Positions 15,672 through 26,715 of a stretch of 35,033 bases of DNA are shown one piece after another. Each line of letters begins with the position of its first letter. The first letter of the stretch is position 1. The stretch comes from Clostridia bacterium (GTDB lineage: Bacteria > Bacillota > Clostridia > Oscillospirales > CAG-272). Under the pieces are notes generated by a model. It was not told where the DNA came from. It saw only the letters and a program-made list of their open reading frames with translations, and searched no databases. Where the stretch lies: positions 1 to 35,033 of the forward strand of contig JAFTQX010000068.1 of the NCBI GenBank assembly GCA_017462545.1, read 5' to 3'. The position numbers and the translations under genes were made by a program.

Positions 15672-17657
15672 ATGCAAAAAAACAACAAACGAATTGCCAC
15701 CAGGCTTGATCTTGTGATCTGTGTGGCGCTTGCCGCTCTTGTGCTGGTGGTCTGCGGTCTGCTTCTTACCTTAACCGAGCTGGATGCGTACACGGTTGTG
15801 CTGCTTTGCGCCTTTGGCTACCTGTTTCTTTTGTTCCTCTACGCTGCCATGCGGCTGGGAACGGAGAGCCTCTCCAGCGGTCGCCGCTTGCATGAGGCCT
15901 TTGACGGGGAATTGGAGAAGGTCATTGCCAACCTCGGTCAGCCCGCCTTTTTGTGTGATGTCAGCGGCAGAATCCAATGGTGCAACCGTGAGCTGGTTGA
16001 TCTGATCGGTCGCCATGATCTGGTGCTTGGTGCAGAGGTAGACGATATCTGCTCGCTGGATGTGAGTGCGCTGACCGCTAACGAGGAGGGAACGCTTGCC
16101 TGCATTGGTGATCGACTTTACCGTTATGAGGGCATTCCCGTCGTGGCAGAGGGGCAGGATCTTTGGTTTGTCCTGTTTACCGACTGCACCGACTATGAGC
16201 AGCTTCGTGCCCTGCACGAGGCAGAGACGGTTGCCGTTGCGTACATCGTTGTCGATAATATTGAGGAGCTTTTGCAATACGTGCAGGACACCTATCGCTC
16301 TGCCGCCAACGCGGTAGAGGACGCTGTTAAAAATTGGGTGCGTGAGATGGGCGGTGTGCTGAAACTGTATGAGAAGGATAAATACATTGCCTTTTTCGAT
16401 GTTGAGCATTTGAAAAAGTGTGTGACACGTCGCTTTGATGTGCTGGACAGCGTTCGTTCTGTCCGCGTGGGGGATGGTATGCCCGTCACCGTTTCCATCG
16501 GTGTTTCTGCGATCGGTGCCAGCTTGGAGGAAAAAGAGGCGGCAGCGCAGGCGGCGCTGGATATGGCGCTGCAGCGCGGCGGTGACCAGGCGGTTGTGCG
16601 CAGCGAAAACGGCTATGACTATTTCGGCGGTAAAACCAAGGCGGTGCAAAAGCGTACCAATGTGCGCAGCCGTGTTGTGGCCACCGAGCTTTGCTCGCTG
16701 ATGGCGCGTACCGAAAGCGTGCTGATTATGGGTCACCGCTTTGGCGATTTTGACTCCTTCGGCTCGGCCGTCGGCATTGCTCGCCTTGCCATGATGTGTG
16801 GCGTGCGTCCGCACATCGTCATTAACACACAGGATCCCAACCTTGCCCCCTGCTTTGAAAAGCTGGAGGAGGTAGAGGATTATAATGATGTCTTCGTTGG
16901 CGCATCGGTCGGCATGGATCTTATCCGTCCCGATACGCTGCTGATCGTGGTGGATGTGAATAACCTTGACCACGTAGAAAGCCCGGATATTGTGCGCAAC
17001 GTGCGCGATCTTGCCATTATCGACCACCACCGTAAGACTACAGAGTTCCCGAAGGAGCCGTTGCTTGCCTATATTGAGCCGTCAGCGTCCTCGGCCTCTG
17101 AGCTTGTCTCCGAGATTCTTGAGCAGCACATGTTTGCCAAGAGCCTTCTGAAGGAGGAGGCAGAGCTGCTGCTTGCCGGCATTCTGCTGGATACCAAGCA
17201 GTTTACCCGCAATACCGGCTCCCGTACCTTTGGTGCTGCGCTCTTCTTGCGCGGTGAGGGGGCGATCCCCGGTGAGAGTAACGATCTCTTCCGTGCGGAT
17301 GTCAACGATTTGACCAAGGAGGCACGCTTCCATACCAACGTGCTGATTTACCGCGAAAAGATCGCCATCTCCTATGTAGACGAGGGGGCAGATGCCAGCT
17401 ATCGCGTGGTTGCCGCCAAGGCGGCCGATAAGCTGCTCACGGTAAAGGGCGTTTACGCCTCCTTTGCATTGGTTGCCATTGGCAACCGCATTCACATCTC
17501 CGCCCGCTCGGATGGCAGCATAAACGTGCAGCTCATCCTGGAGGCACTCAACGGCGGCGGCCACTATGATGTGGCAGGCGCGCAGGTGGAGGGGGAATCT
17601 ATGCAGGCGGTTATCGTGCGTCTGCGCGAGGCCATTGACCGTTATCTCGACCAATAA
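15672..17657 (+). CDS. gdpP: Cyclic-di-AMP phosphodiesterase GdpP (YybT)
   Basis: This membrane-bound DHH-DHHA1 enzyme hydrolyses c-di-AMP to pApA, setting the level of a nucleotide that controls potassium and osmotic balance and wall homeostasis. The 661-residue protein has two membrane helices (about 12-34 and 38-60), then a PAS-like domain (about 80-170, QPAFLCDVSGRIQWCNREL). A degenerate GGDEF domain (about 175-310) follows, without an active-site GGDEF. The phosphoesterase shows GHRFGDFDS (H355, D359, D361), IVVDVNN, the DHH triad D451-H453 and the DHHA1 signature GGGH (628-631). All metal ligands are present and the length is typical. It sits between yybS and rplI as in Bacillus. Confidence 0.96.
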   Translation: MQKNNKRIATRLDLVICVALAALVLVVCGLLLTLTELDAYTVVLLCAFGYLFLLFLYAAMRLGTESLSSGRRLHEAFDGELEKVIANLGQPAFLCDVSGRIQWCNRELVDLIGRHDLVLGAEVDDICSLDVSALTANEEGTLACIGDRLYRYEGIPVVAEGQDLWFVLFTDCTDYEQLRALHEAETVAVAYIVVDNIEELLQYVQDTYRSAANAVEDAVKNWVREMGGVLKLYEKDKYIAFFDVEHLKKCVTRRFDVLDSVRSVRVGDGMPVTVSIGVSAIGASLEEKEAAAQAALDMALQRGGDQAVVRSENGYDYFGGKTKAVQKRTNVRSRVVATELCSLMARTESVLIMGHRFGDFDSFGSAVGIARLAMMCGVRPHIVINTQDPNLAPCFEKLEEVEDYNDVFVGASVGMDLIRPDTLLIVVDVNNLDHVESPDIVRNVRDLAIIDHHRKTTEFPKEPLLAYIEPSASSASELVSEILEQHMFAKSLLKEEAELLLAGILLDTKQFTRNTGSRTFGAALFLRGEGAIPGESNDLFRADVNDLTKEARFHTNVLIYREKIAISYVDEGADASYRVVAAKAADKLLTVKGVYASFALVAIGNRIHISARSDGSINVQLILEALNGGGHYDVAGAQVEGESMQAVIVRLREAIDRYLDQ

Positions 17658-17683
17658 TCATTCGACCGAAAGGAATGTAAGAT

Positions 17684-18124
17684 ATGAAAGTAATTTTGTT
17701 AAAGGACGTAAAGGGCAAGGGAAAGAAGGATCAGATCCTTGATGTGCCGGATGGCTATGCCCGCAATTTTCTGCTCCCGCAGAAGCTGGCGATCCCTGCC
17801 GATAATAAGGCGCAAAACGACCTTCGCGGTAAGGAGGACGCTCGTCGTTTCAAGATCGAGGAGGAGCGTCGCGCCGCAACCGAAACGGCTGCCCGCCTGA
17901 AGGATGTAAAGCTCGTTATCCACAGCCAAAGCAGCCCGGATGGCCGTCTTTACGGCGCTGTTACCTCCAAGGATGTTGCAGCAGAGCTGGAAAAGCAGAC
18001 GGGTATTGCCGTTGATCGCCGCAAGCTGGAGATCGAGACGATCAAAACGCACGGCACCTATCACGCAACCGTGAAGCTTTATACCGATATTGCCGCTACC
18101 TTTACGGTAGATGTGACTGCATAA
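17684..18124 (+). CDS. rplI: 50S ribosomal protein L9
   Basis: L9 binds 23S rRNA and helps maintain reading frame. The 146-residue protein begins [18 protein letters not shown] with the N-terminal globular domain signature ([19 protein letters not shown]). It continues through a long connecting helix (about 42-75) and ends in the C-terminal domain ([14 protein letters not shown]). The length and layout are normal. GAAAGGA at 17669-17675 precedes the ATG. Its place between gdpP and dnaB is the standard Firmicutes order. Confidence 0.98.
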   Translation: MKVILLKDVKGKGKKDQILDVPDGYARNFLLPQKLAIPADNKAQNDLRGKEDARRFKIEEERRAATETAARLKDVKLVIHSQSSPDGRLYGAVTSKDVAAELEKQTGIAVDRRKLEIETIKTHGTYHATVKLYTDIAATFTVDVTA

Positions 18125-18161
18125 GAGAAATCAAGACAGAAAGCGAACAGGTCTTTTGGAT

Positions 18162-19504
<1,343 letters not shown>

Positions 19505-19508
<4 letters not shown>

Positions 19509-20935
19509 CCACCCCTCTTCTCTTACAAGGGGGAGAGGCCTGCCGCCGTGTAGAGGCCGCGTTTGAGGCTTGCCTTGCCGATCACGGGATGGAGGCGGCA
19601 TTTTCCTCCGGGGTGCTGCTCGCCTTTTCGGGCGGCAGAGATTCGATGCTTCTTCTCGAGCTGATGGCGGCTTATACTGCCGCGCGGCACATTCCGTTTG
19701 CCGCTGCGCATGTCCACCATGGCATCCGTGGGGAGAGCGCCGATCGTGATGCCGCTTTTTGTGAAAAAATAGCAGCAGAGCGGGGCATCCCTTTTTTCCT
19801 TTGCCGTGTAGACGTCCCTGCCTTCCAGCAGGGAGAGGGGCGCGGCAACGGGCAGGAGGCCGCTGCGCGCGAGCTGCGCTATGCATCGCTTGAGCGGCTG
19901 CTGGCAGAAAACCCTGCCTATGGCTGCTGTGTGACCGCCCACCATGCTACCGATAATTTAGAGACTGTGCTGCTGAATCTTTTGCGCGGCAGCGGCGTGC
20001 GGGGAATGTGCGGCATTCCGCCTGTGCGCGGTCGCTTTCTTCGTCCGCTTTTGTATGTGCCGCAAAGAGACATCCTTGCCGCGACCGAGGAGCTTTCGCT
20101 CCCCTTTGTGACTGACGAAACCAATGAATCTGAGCGGTATGACCGCAACTATATCCGCGCCAATCTGTTACCGCATCTGTCGCATCTGCGCGCCGATCCG
20201 GAGGCGGCCGTTACCCGGCTGTGTGCCAACCTGCGCGAGGAGAGCGAGGTGGCCGATCGGGCAGCCGAGCGATTTTGGGCAGAGCAGGTCAAGGAGCATC
20301 AAGCTCCCCGCGCTGCGCTGCTTGCGCTGCCGCGTGCAGTTGCCTTTCGCGTGATAGATCGGTTGTTTGCCGCCTGCGGTGCGGGCGTGCGGCCGGAGCG
20401 TACGCACCTTTCCTCGCTGCTTGCGGTTTTGCGTGGCGACATAGCGGTTGGGCGTTACCCCATGCCGGGTGGCTTTTGTGCCGTTTTTGATGCTAAAACG
20501 CTGACATTTGCGAAGCAAAAGCAGTTGTTTTGCCCGCCCTATGATATTCCTCTGCAAATGGGGAAGAATGTACTGGGAGAGAGTGGTGGCACGCTGTGGC
20601 TGTTTCCCGAAAGAAATGTCGAATTTGAAGCGCGTTGCGCAAATGTTTACAATTTATTTATACAAGCAAAACTGGATTCTGTTACAATAGGAATGCTGCG
20701 CGCCAGAACGCGCAGAGAGGGTGACGCTTACCGCTACGGTGGCATGACGCGCCGTGTACGGCGGCTGATGTCCGGGCGGCATCTTTCCCCCGCGCTGCGT
20801 GCGGCATTGCCCATCGTGTGTGATGAAGCAGGCATTGTATGGGTTCCCTTCTTTGGCGTGCGGGAGGAAAAAACGGGCGAGAAATCCGGCGTTTACGCCT
20901 ATTATACCTATGGCAAACGGGGTGGCAACGAATAA
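19505..20935 (+). CDS. tilS: tRNA(Ile)-lysidine synthetase TilS
   Basis: This enzyme attaches lysine to C34 of the CAU-anticodon isoleucine tRNA so that it reads AUA. The 476-residue protein has the PP-loop SGGRDS at 42-47, AHVHHGIRGESADRD, TAHHATDNLETVLLNLLRGSGVRG and RPLL in the ATP-pyrophosphatase domain. NYIRANLLPHL follows, then an alpha-helical middle domain and a C-terminal TilS domain (FGVREEKTGEKSGVYAY near the end). The start overlaps the dnaB stop by 4 bp and GGGGGAGGGGAAGG lies upstream. Bases about 20640-20700 are strikingly AT-rich for this gene. ftsH follows directly, with no hpt gene between. Confidence 0.95.
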
Positions 20936-20986
20936 CGCCACCTTTCAAATACAGCCTGCTGCGTGGCGGCAGGGAAAGGCAGATTT

Positions 20987-23080
20987 ATGAAAGCAAATAT
21001 CAAAAATATTATCTTCTTTGTGGTGATGATTCTGATCTTTGTTTTGGCGGCACAGTTTTTTATTGGTTCTGATACCGCCAAAAAAGACGAGTTTACATGG
21101 AACGATGTCATCACCCTGTTCGAAGAGGATCGGGTAACCTCCTTCGTCGTAGAGGCGAGCGGTCGTCTCCAGATCAAGGCGTTGGATGAGGAGGGCAAAG
21201 AGGTCTCACACACCTTCCAGATCAGCTATACGGCTCAGATCGAGCGGTTGGAGGAGCTGGCCGAGATCAACCGTAAAAAGGAAAACCCTGTCCTGGTCGA
21301 CTATGACATTAAAGCTCCCCAGGAAACACCGTGGATTCTGCAATATCTCCCGTATCTGGTCGTGCTGATACTCATTATTATCATGTTTGTCATGATGAGC
21401 CGTGCGGCAAATGGTATGGGCGGCAAGATGAATTCCTTCTCCCGCGCCCGCGCACACCAATCGTCGGGCGACCCCAACAACACCGTTCGTTTCTCGGATG
21501 TGGCCGGTGCGGATGAGGAAAAGGAAGAGCTGTGGGAGGTTGTGGAATTTCTCAAGGACCCGCAGAAGTTTGCCCGCCTTGGGGCACGTATCCCGCGCGG
21601 CGTGCTGCTCGTAGGCCCTCCCGGTACGGGTAAAACATTGCTGGCAAAGGCGGTAGCCGGTGAGGCAAATGTTCCCTTTTACTCGATTTCCGGCTCTGAT
21701 TTTGTAGAAATGTATGTCGGCGTTGGTGCCTCGCGCGTGCGTGATCTGTTTGATACTGCGCGTAAAAGCCCTGCCAGCATCATCTTTATTGATGAGATCG
21801 ATGCCGTTGGTCGTCACCGCGGTGCCGGTCTTGGCGGCGGCCATGACGAGCGTGAGCAGACGTTGAACCAGCTGCTTGTAGAGATGGACGGCTTTGGCAC
21901 GCATCAGGGCATTATTGTGATGGCGGCTACCAACCGCCCGGATGTTCTTGACCCCGCGCTGCTTCGTCCCGGTCGTTTTGACCGTCAAGTAACCGTTAAC
22001 TATCCCGATATCAAGGGGCGTGAGGAAATTCTCCGTGTTCACGCCAAGGGGAAACCGTTTGAGGAAACGGTCAACTTCCGCCATGTGGCGCAAATGACCA
22101 TCGGCTTTACCGGTGCCGATCTTGCCAACCTGCTCAATGAGGCTGCCTTGCTTGCCGCCCGTCGGCAAAAGAGCTTGATTGGCGCGCAGGATATTGAAGA
22201 TTCTTATATGAAGATCCTGCTCGGGCCGCGTAAAAAGTCGGCCATCCGCACAGAGGAGGATAATCGCCTGACTGCCTATCATGAGGCAGGGCACGCGCTG
22301 GCATCCTTCTATGCGCCGAAGGCAAACCCCGTGAAGCAGATTACCATCCTCCCCGCAGGGCGTACGGGCGGTGTGACGCTGATGGTGCCTGAGGATGATA
22401 AGATGTATCATACCAAAAATCAGATGCTGGATGATATCGTCGTCTCTCTTGGCGGTCGTGTGGCCGAGGAACTGATCTTCCACGATGTCTCTACCGGCGC
22501 CTCCAGCGATATTCAGCAGGCTACTCATGTGGCTACCGATATGGTGACCCGCTACGGTATGAGCGAAAAGCTGGGCACCGTTCTCTACGGCTCTGAGCAT
22601 TCGGCTGATGCCGTCTTCCTTGGCAGAGATTTCAACTCCTCGCGTAACTTCTCGGAGGAAACGGCTGCCAACATTGATGAGGAGATTCGCCGTATCATTC
22701 GTGAATGCTATGCACGCTGCACCTCCTATATTGGAGAGCACCTCGATAAGCTTGACTTGGTTGCTGCCTACCTTCTGAAGCACGAGACGATGGAGGGTGA
22801 GACCTTCCGCGCCGCGATGGAGCGTGACGGCGTGACCATGGAGGAGCTGGAGGCAATTGACGAGGCACGCGAAAAGAAGAGCGAAGAGGAAAATCGCGTT
22901 GCCGCCGAAAAGAATGCTGCTGAGGAGCAGAAAAAGGCAGACGAGGGCAATCAAACAGATGCAGAGCGGGATATGTTCGCACATCTCGGCATTGACCTCC
23001 CGACCGAAGAAACCGATAAGCAAGAAAAAAAGGAAGACGATCGTAACGATCCCGATTCGCCGAACTTCTGGAAGCTATAA
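20987..23080 (+). CDS. ftsH: ATP-dependent zinc metalloprotease FtsH
   Basis: This membrane-anchored AAA+ protease degrades misassembled membrane proteins and regulatory targets. The 697-residue protein has transmembrane helix 1 (about 6-26), an extracytoplasmic domain, and transmembrane helix 2 (about 118-138). The AAA domain has Walker A GPPGTGKT (210-217), pore loop FVEMYVGVG, Walker B IIFIDEID (D269, E270) and [23 protein letters not shown]. The protease domain has HEAGH (H432, E433, H436) and the third ligand D508. The charged tail (about 625-697) is rich in Glu and Lys. GGGAAAGG (20972-20979) selects ATG 20987. A strong inverted repeat follows the stop codon. Confidence 0.98.
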   Translation: MKANIKNIIFFVVMILIFVLAAQFFIGSDTAKKDEFTWNDVITLFEEDRVTSFVVEASGRLQIKALDEEGKEVSHTFQISYTAQIERLEELAEINRKKENPVLVDYDIKAPQETPWILQYLPYLVVLILIIIMFVMMSRAANGMGGKMNSFSRARAHQSSGDPNNTVRFSDVAGADEEKEELWEVVEFLKDPQKFARLGARIPRGVLLVGPPGTGKTLLAKAVAGEANVPFYSISGSDFVEMYVGVGASRVRDLFDTARKSPASIIFIDEIDAVGRHRGAGLGGGHDEREQTLNQLLVEMDGFGTHQGIIVMAATNRPDVLDPALLRPGRFDRQVTVNYPDIKGREEILRVHAKGKPFEETVNFRHVAQMTIGFTGADLANLLNEAALLAARRQKSLIGAQDIEDSYMKILLGPRKKSAIRTEEDNRLTAYHEAGHALASFYAPKANPVKQITILPAGRTGGVTLMVPEDDKMYHTKNQMLDDIVVSLGGRVAEELIFHDVSTGASSDIQQATHVATDMVTRYGMSEKLGTVLYGSEHSADAVFLGRDFNSSRNFSEETAANIDEEIRRIIRECYARCTSYIGEHLDKLDLVAAYLLKHETMEGETFRAAMERDGVTMEELEAIDEAREKKSEEENRVAAEKNAAEEQKKADEGNQTDAERDMFAHLGIDLPTEETDKQEKKEDDRNDPDSPNFWKL

Positions 23081-23087
23081 CATGAAA

Positions 23088-23119
23088 AGAACCGGCAGAG
23101 AGATCTCTCTGCCGGTTCT
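23088..23119. terminator. Hairpin between the convergent ftsH and ppa genes
   Basis: A perfect 32-bp palindrome is centred on AGATCT, giving about a 14-bp stem with a 4-nt loop. On the minus strand it is followed by TTTTCATG, a better tail for ppa. On the plus strand the tail GTATATCATTT is weaker, so it mainly serves ppa but probably stops both transcripts. Confidence 0.8.
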
Positions 23120-23124
23120 GTATA

Positions 23125-23658
23125 TCATTTGCAAAAGTTTTCAATATAGCTGTCGATTGCCTCTTTGATAACGTCAATCGCCGTCTCGCGCGGGCTGACC
23201 TCGTTGACAGCCGTTTCCTTGCCCTCCAGGTTCTTGTAGACGGCAAAGAAGTGCCGCATCTCCTCAAACAGGTGAAAGGGTAATTGGTCGATGTCGGTAT
23301 AATGATTGTAGTTGGGATCTCCAAAGGGGATAGCAATGATCTTTTCGTCCCGCCGTCCGTTATCCATCATGGAGATCACGCCGATGGGATAGGCGCGCAC
23401 CAGCGTCATCGGCTCCAGCGGCTCGGCACAGATCAACAAAATGTCAAGCGGGTCGCCGTCATCGCCGTAGGTGCGCGGGATAAAACCGTAGTTGGCTGGG
23501 TAGTGGGTAGAGGTGTAGAGAATGCGGTCAAGCAGGATCATGCCCGTTTCCTTATCCAGCTCATATTTCTTTTTGCTCCCCTTTGAGATCTCGATCACGC
23601 AAATAAAATCCTCCGGCGTGATGCGCTTGGGGGAGATATCGTGCCAAATGTTTGACAT
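23125..23658 (-). CDS. ppa: Inorganic pyrophosphatase, family I
   Basis: This soluble enzyme hydrolyses pyrophosphate to phosphate and pulls biosynthetic reactions forward. The 177-residue protein shows the family I features: GSKKKYELDKETG, YPANYGFIPRT and the metal-binding signature DGDPLD (D67, D69, D72). RAYPIGVISMMDNGRRDEKIIAIP and a C-terminal region ending in FEEMRHFFAVYKNLEGK follow. The length is typical. AAAGGAT precedes the ATG at 23658. It has its own promoter and converges on ftsH. Family I rather than family II (DHH type) is somewhat less usual in Firmicutes but common in Clostridia. Confidence 0.97.
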   Translation of the reverse strand: MSNIWHDISPKRITPEDFICVIEISKGSKKKYELDKETGMILLDRILYTSTHYPANYGFIPRTYGDDGDPLDILLICAEPLEPMTLVRAYPIGVISMMDNGRRDEKIIAIPFGDPNYNHYTDIDQLPFHLFEEMRHFFAVYKNLEGKETAVNEVSPRETAIDVIKEAIDSYIENFCK

Positions 23659-23690
23659 GTTTTTTTATCCTTTCTTTCGATCTTACTGTT

Positions 23691-23719
23691 ATTATACCTG
23701 TTTTTCTCCATTTTTGCAA
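23691..23719 (-). promoter_or_regulatory. Promoter of ppa
   Basis: On the minus strand the -35 TTGCAA (23714-23719) and consensus -10 TATAAT (23691-23696) are separated by 17 bp, about 35 bp before the ppa start codon. Confidence 0.83.
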
Positions 23720-23730
23720 GAGGAAGAGAA

Positions 23731-23763
23731 AAAAGGTGTCCTGCCATCGGCAGGACACCTTTT
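23731..23763 (-). terminator. Terminator of the decarboxylase operon
   Basis: A 15-bp perfect stem (23731-23745 with 23749-23763) has a 3-nt loop. On the minus strand it runs into CCTTTTTTCTC, a good U tract. It follows the oadA stop codon by 6 nt and insulates the ppa promoter. Confidence 0.92.
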
Positions 23764-23769
23764 GAATTT

Positions 23770-25164
23770 TTAGACAGCGTGTACGCCGAGAGCGGCATCA
23801 CTCTGCTCGTCAAGGCCGTACTTTTCAGCCTTGCGCTTTTCAAAGAACTTCACAGCAACCTGCTCAAACAGGGCAAGAGAGAGAAGATCCTCCTCCTGCT
23901 CGGCATAAGGAGCTACGCGCTCACGCAGGGTGGGCAGCTCGGGTTTGAGGTCGTCTGCGGGACGGTAGTCGATCGGCTTTTCGTCACCGATGATCTTCTT
24001 GCGGAAGTCCTCTGCGATCGGGGCAGGGGTCTTGCCGTATTCACCGCGGATCATGCCCTTGAACTCCTTGGTTACCATCTTGTAACGCTCACCCAGCAGT
24101 ACGTTGTACACAGCCTGCGTACCAACGATCTGCGAGGTCGGGGTCACGAGAGAGGCGTAGCCGGCATCAGCACGCACGCGCGGAACCTCGGCAAGCACCT
24201 CAGGCAGCAGCTCGGACTTGCCGGCCTGCTTCAGCTGAGAAACAAGGTTGGAGAGCATGCCGCCCGGCACCTGATAACGCAGGGCATTGACGTCTACCTT
24301 CAGCACCTTCGGGTCGATCAGACCGCTCTGGATATACTTCTCGCGAATAGGTGTAAAGTACTTGGCAACGGCATCCAGCTTGGAAAGATCCAGTCCGGTG
24401 TCGTAGGGGGTATCCTGCAGGGTAGCAACGATGGCCTCGGTCGGTGCCTGGGAGGTACCCATGGCGAAGGGGGATATAGCCGTGTCTACGACGTCAACAC
24501 CGGCTTCCACTGCCTTCAAAACGGTCATAGAAGCCAGACCGGCCGTGTAGTGGGTGTGCAGCTGCACGGGAACCGAGACAGAGCCCTTCAGCGTCTTGAC
24601 CAGCTGGTAGGCATCATAGGGCTTGAGAAGGCCGGACATATCCTTAATACAGATCGAATCCGCGCCCATCTCCTCTAACTCCTTGGCGTAGGCGGCAAAT
24701 GCCTCGTTGGTGTGGAAGGGGCTGGTGGTGTAGCTGAAGGCCGCCTGCACGTGGCCGCCCTCACGCTTGGTGGCGCGAATGGCGGTGCGCAGGTTGCGGG
24801 AGTCGTTGAGTGCGTCAAAGATACGGATGATGTCGATACCGTTGGCGATCGACTTCTGTACGAAGTATTCTACCACGTCATCGGCATAGTGGCGATAGCC
24901 AAGAATATTCTGACCGCGGAAGAGCATCTGCAGCTTGGTATTCTTGACATGCTCGCGGATGGTACGCAGACGTACCCAAGGGTCTTCATTTAAGAAACGC
25001 ATGCAAGCGTCAAAGGTAGCACCGCCCCATGCCTCCAGAGAATGATAGCCAACCTGATCGAGCAGCTCGAGGGCGGGGATCATCTCCTCGGTGGTCATAC
25101 GGGTAGCGGCCAGCGACTGGTGAGAGTCGCGCAGTACCGTTTCTGTAATTTTAACTTTTGCCAT
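23770..25164 (-). CDS. oadA: Oxaloacetate decarboxylase alpha subunit / transcarboxylase 5S-type carboxyltransferase
   Basis: This enzyme transfers CO2 between oxaloacetate/pyruvate and carrier-bound biotin. The 464-residue protein has the HMGL-like TIM barrel with LRDSHQSLAATRM (R12, D13, Q16), SICIKDMSGLL with the lysine K174, and the metal pair H203 and H205 in QLHTHYTAG. The conserved carboxyltransferase C-terminal domain includes YQVPGGMLSNL, GYASLVTPTSQIVGTQA and MIRGEYGKTPAP. There is no biotin domain; the carrier is encoded separately two genes upstream. This matches the 5S subunit of propionibacterial transcarboxylase as well as split decarboxylases. It is the last gene of a five-gene operon, 27 bp after the Na+ pump gene. 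Confidence 0.92.
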   Translation of the reverse strand: MAKVKITETVLRDSHQSLAATRMTTEEMIPALELLDQVGYHSLEAWGGATFDACMRFLNEDPWVRLRTIREHVKNTKLQMLFRGQNILGYRHYADDVVEYFVQKSIANGIDIIRIFDALNDSRNLRTAIRATKREGGHVQAAFSYTTSPFHTNEAFAAYAKELEEMGADSICIKDMSGLLKPYDAYQLVKTLKGSVSVPVQLHTHYTAGLASMTVLKAVEAGVDVVDTAISPFAMGTSQAPTEAIVATLQDTPYDTGLDLSKLDAVAKYFTPIREKYIQSGLIDPKVLKVDVNALRYQVPGGMLSNLVSQLKQAGKSELLPEVLAEVPRVRADAGYASLVTPTSQIVGTQAVYNVLLGERYKMVTKEFKGMIRGEYGKTPAPIAEDFRKKIIGDEKPIDYRPADDLKPELPTLRERVAPYAEQEEDLLSLALFEQVAVKFFEKRKAEKYGLDEQSDAALGVHAV

Positions 25165-25191
25165 GTTATGATCCTTTCGTTCTATAAGGAG

Positions 25192-26688
25192 TTATATCGT
25201 GTATAGGGAGAGGAAAACACCTGCGGCAACGGCAGAGCCGATAACGCCTGCCACATTCGGGCCCATGGCGTGCATGAGCAGGAAGTTGGCGGGGTTCTCC
25301 TTGCGTCCCACATCCTGCGAAACACGTGCTGCCATCGGCACGGCAGAAACACCGGCAGAGCCGATCAGCGGGTTGATCTTGCCCTTGGTGAGGAAGCACA
25401 TCAGCTTGCCAAGCAGAAGACCGCCAAGCGTAGAGATGGAAAAGGCTGCAAGACCAAGGAAAATGATCTTAATGGTGTTAGGCGACAGGAAGTTGGATGC
25501 GTTGGCAGTAGCACCAACCGAAACACCCAGCATGATGGTCACGATGTTGATGAGCTCGTTTTGCGCGGTCTTGGAAAGACGCTCGGTCGCGCCACAGACA
25601 TTGAGCAGGTTACCAAACATCAGGAAACCAACCAGCGGAGCGGCATCGGGAACCAGCAGAACAACGACGACCGTAACGAGAATAGGGAAGAGCACCTTCT
25701 CGGTCTTGGATACGGGGCGAAGGTTGGTCATGACGATCGAGCGCTCCTTCTTGGTGGTAACCAGTTTCATCAGCGGCGGCTGGATCATAGGGATCAGCGC
25801 CATATAGCTGTATGCCGCAATGGCGATAGCACCAAGATTTTCGGGAGAGAGAATTTTTGTTACCAAAATCGCCGTAGGGCCGTCTGCACCACCGATGATA
25901 CCAATGGCAGCAGCGGCAGCCTCGGAAAAACCAAGGAACAAGGCACCAAAGAAGGCGACAAATACGCCAAGCTGCGCGGCAGCACCCAGCATCAGGCTCT
26001 TCGGATTGGCGATCAGGGCGGTGAAGTCGGTCATCGCGCCAACGCCAAGGAAGATCAGGGACGGATAAATACCGAGCTTAACGCCCAAGTAAAGAATGTC
26101 GATAAGACCGCCGTGATTGATCACCTCGGTGATCATTCGATTCATTTCAACGTGGATGGCGCCGCTTGAAAAATAAACACCGTTATTAAAGCAGACCTGA
26201 GCAAGATCGGTAATTGCTGTAATTTGCTCTTTGGTTAGATTGGAAAGGTTCAGCTTGTAGATATAATCTTTTGTTCCTTCTACCAACTCAAGGCCGAATA
26301 TTTGACTGAAATCGGCATCAGAGAGATTGGCGAAAAGTGCCTCTGAACGCAACTCGTTGAGTCCACCGATAAAACTATTAATTTGTTCTTGGAAAATGGC
26401 AGGAAGATTTGTGCCGGTTGCCTCGTCAAAGAATTGCGTAATATAATAGTCATCGAAAAAGAACTCGAGGTGAATAAGATTGGCACCGGGTAGATTGGCA
26501 AGCAACATACCGGTTGCAATCGGAATGAGGAGCAGTGGCTCAAACTTTTTTACGATGCCGAGGTAGAACAAAACACCAATAATGATCCACATCGCCACGG
26601 TTTTCAAACCAAACTCCGGATTCGCAATCAGACTGTTGATGCCCGTTCCCTCATAAAATGAAGTAATAGCTTCCTTAATTGCATCCAT
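25192..26688 (-). CDS. oadB: Na+-translocating decarboxylase beta subunit (OadB/MmdB/GcdB), enlarged
   Basis: This integral membrane pump decarboxylates carboxybiotin and exports Na+. The 498-residue protein has the first helices around residues 29-68 (KKFEPLLLIPIATGMLLANLPG). GVGAMTDFTALIANPKSL follows at 215-232, then IIGGADGPTAI, in which D269 matches the essential aspartate of Klebsiella OadB. AYSYMALIPMIQPPLMKL, INIVTIMLGVSVGA, GSAGVSAVPMAARVSQDVG and MHAMGPNVAGVIGSA complete the family. Between NLPGAN (65-70) and HGGLIDILYLG (from about 192) lies a soluble segment of about 120 residues. It is larger than in any OadB I recall (Klebsiella about 430 residues in total) and is encoded by more AT-rich DNA. 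GGAAAG is the only ribosome-binding site candidate before the ATG at 26688. Confidence 0.95.
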   Translation of the reverse strand: MDAIKEAITSFYEGTGINSLIANPEFGLKTVAMWIIIGVLFYLGIVKKFEPLLLIPIATGMLLANLPGANLIHLEFFFDDYYITQFFDEATGTNLPAIFQEQINSFIGGLNELRSEALFANLSDADFSQIFGLELVEGTKDYIYKLNLSNLTKEQITAITDLAQVCFNNGVYFSSGAIHVEMNRMITEVINHGGLIDILYLGVKLGIYPSLIFLGVGAMTDFTALIANPKSLMLGAAAQLGVFVAFFGALFLGFSEAAAAAIGIIGGADGPTAILVTKILSPENLGAIAIAAYSYMALIPMIQPPLMKLVTTKKERSIVMTNLRPVSKTEKVLFPILVTVVVVLLVPDAAPLVGFLMFGNLLNVCGATERLSKTAQNELINIVTIMLGVSVGATANASNFLSPNTIKIIFLGLAAFSISTLGGLLLGKLMCFLTKGKINPLIGSAGVSAVPMAARVSQDVGRKENPANFLLMHAMGPNVAGVIGSAVAAGVFLSLYTI

Positions 26689-26715
26689 GATTTATACCAA
26701 CTTTCCGCAGGTAAA

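Noticed and set aside
20640-20700. AT-rich stretch inside tilS as an internal ftsH promoter
   Set aside because: TTTACA and TACAAT occur but not at a workable spacing, and no other -35/-10 pair fits.
21206-23023. 605-codon minus-strand frame opposite ftsH
   Set aside because: It mirrors codon bias in ftsH; the translation is low in recognisable structure and ftsH is unambiguous on the plus strand.
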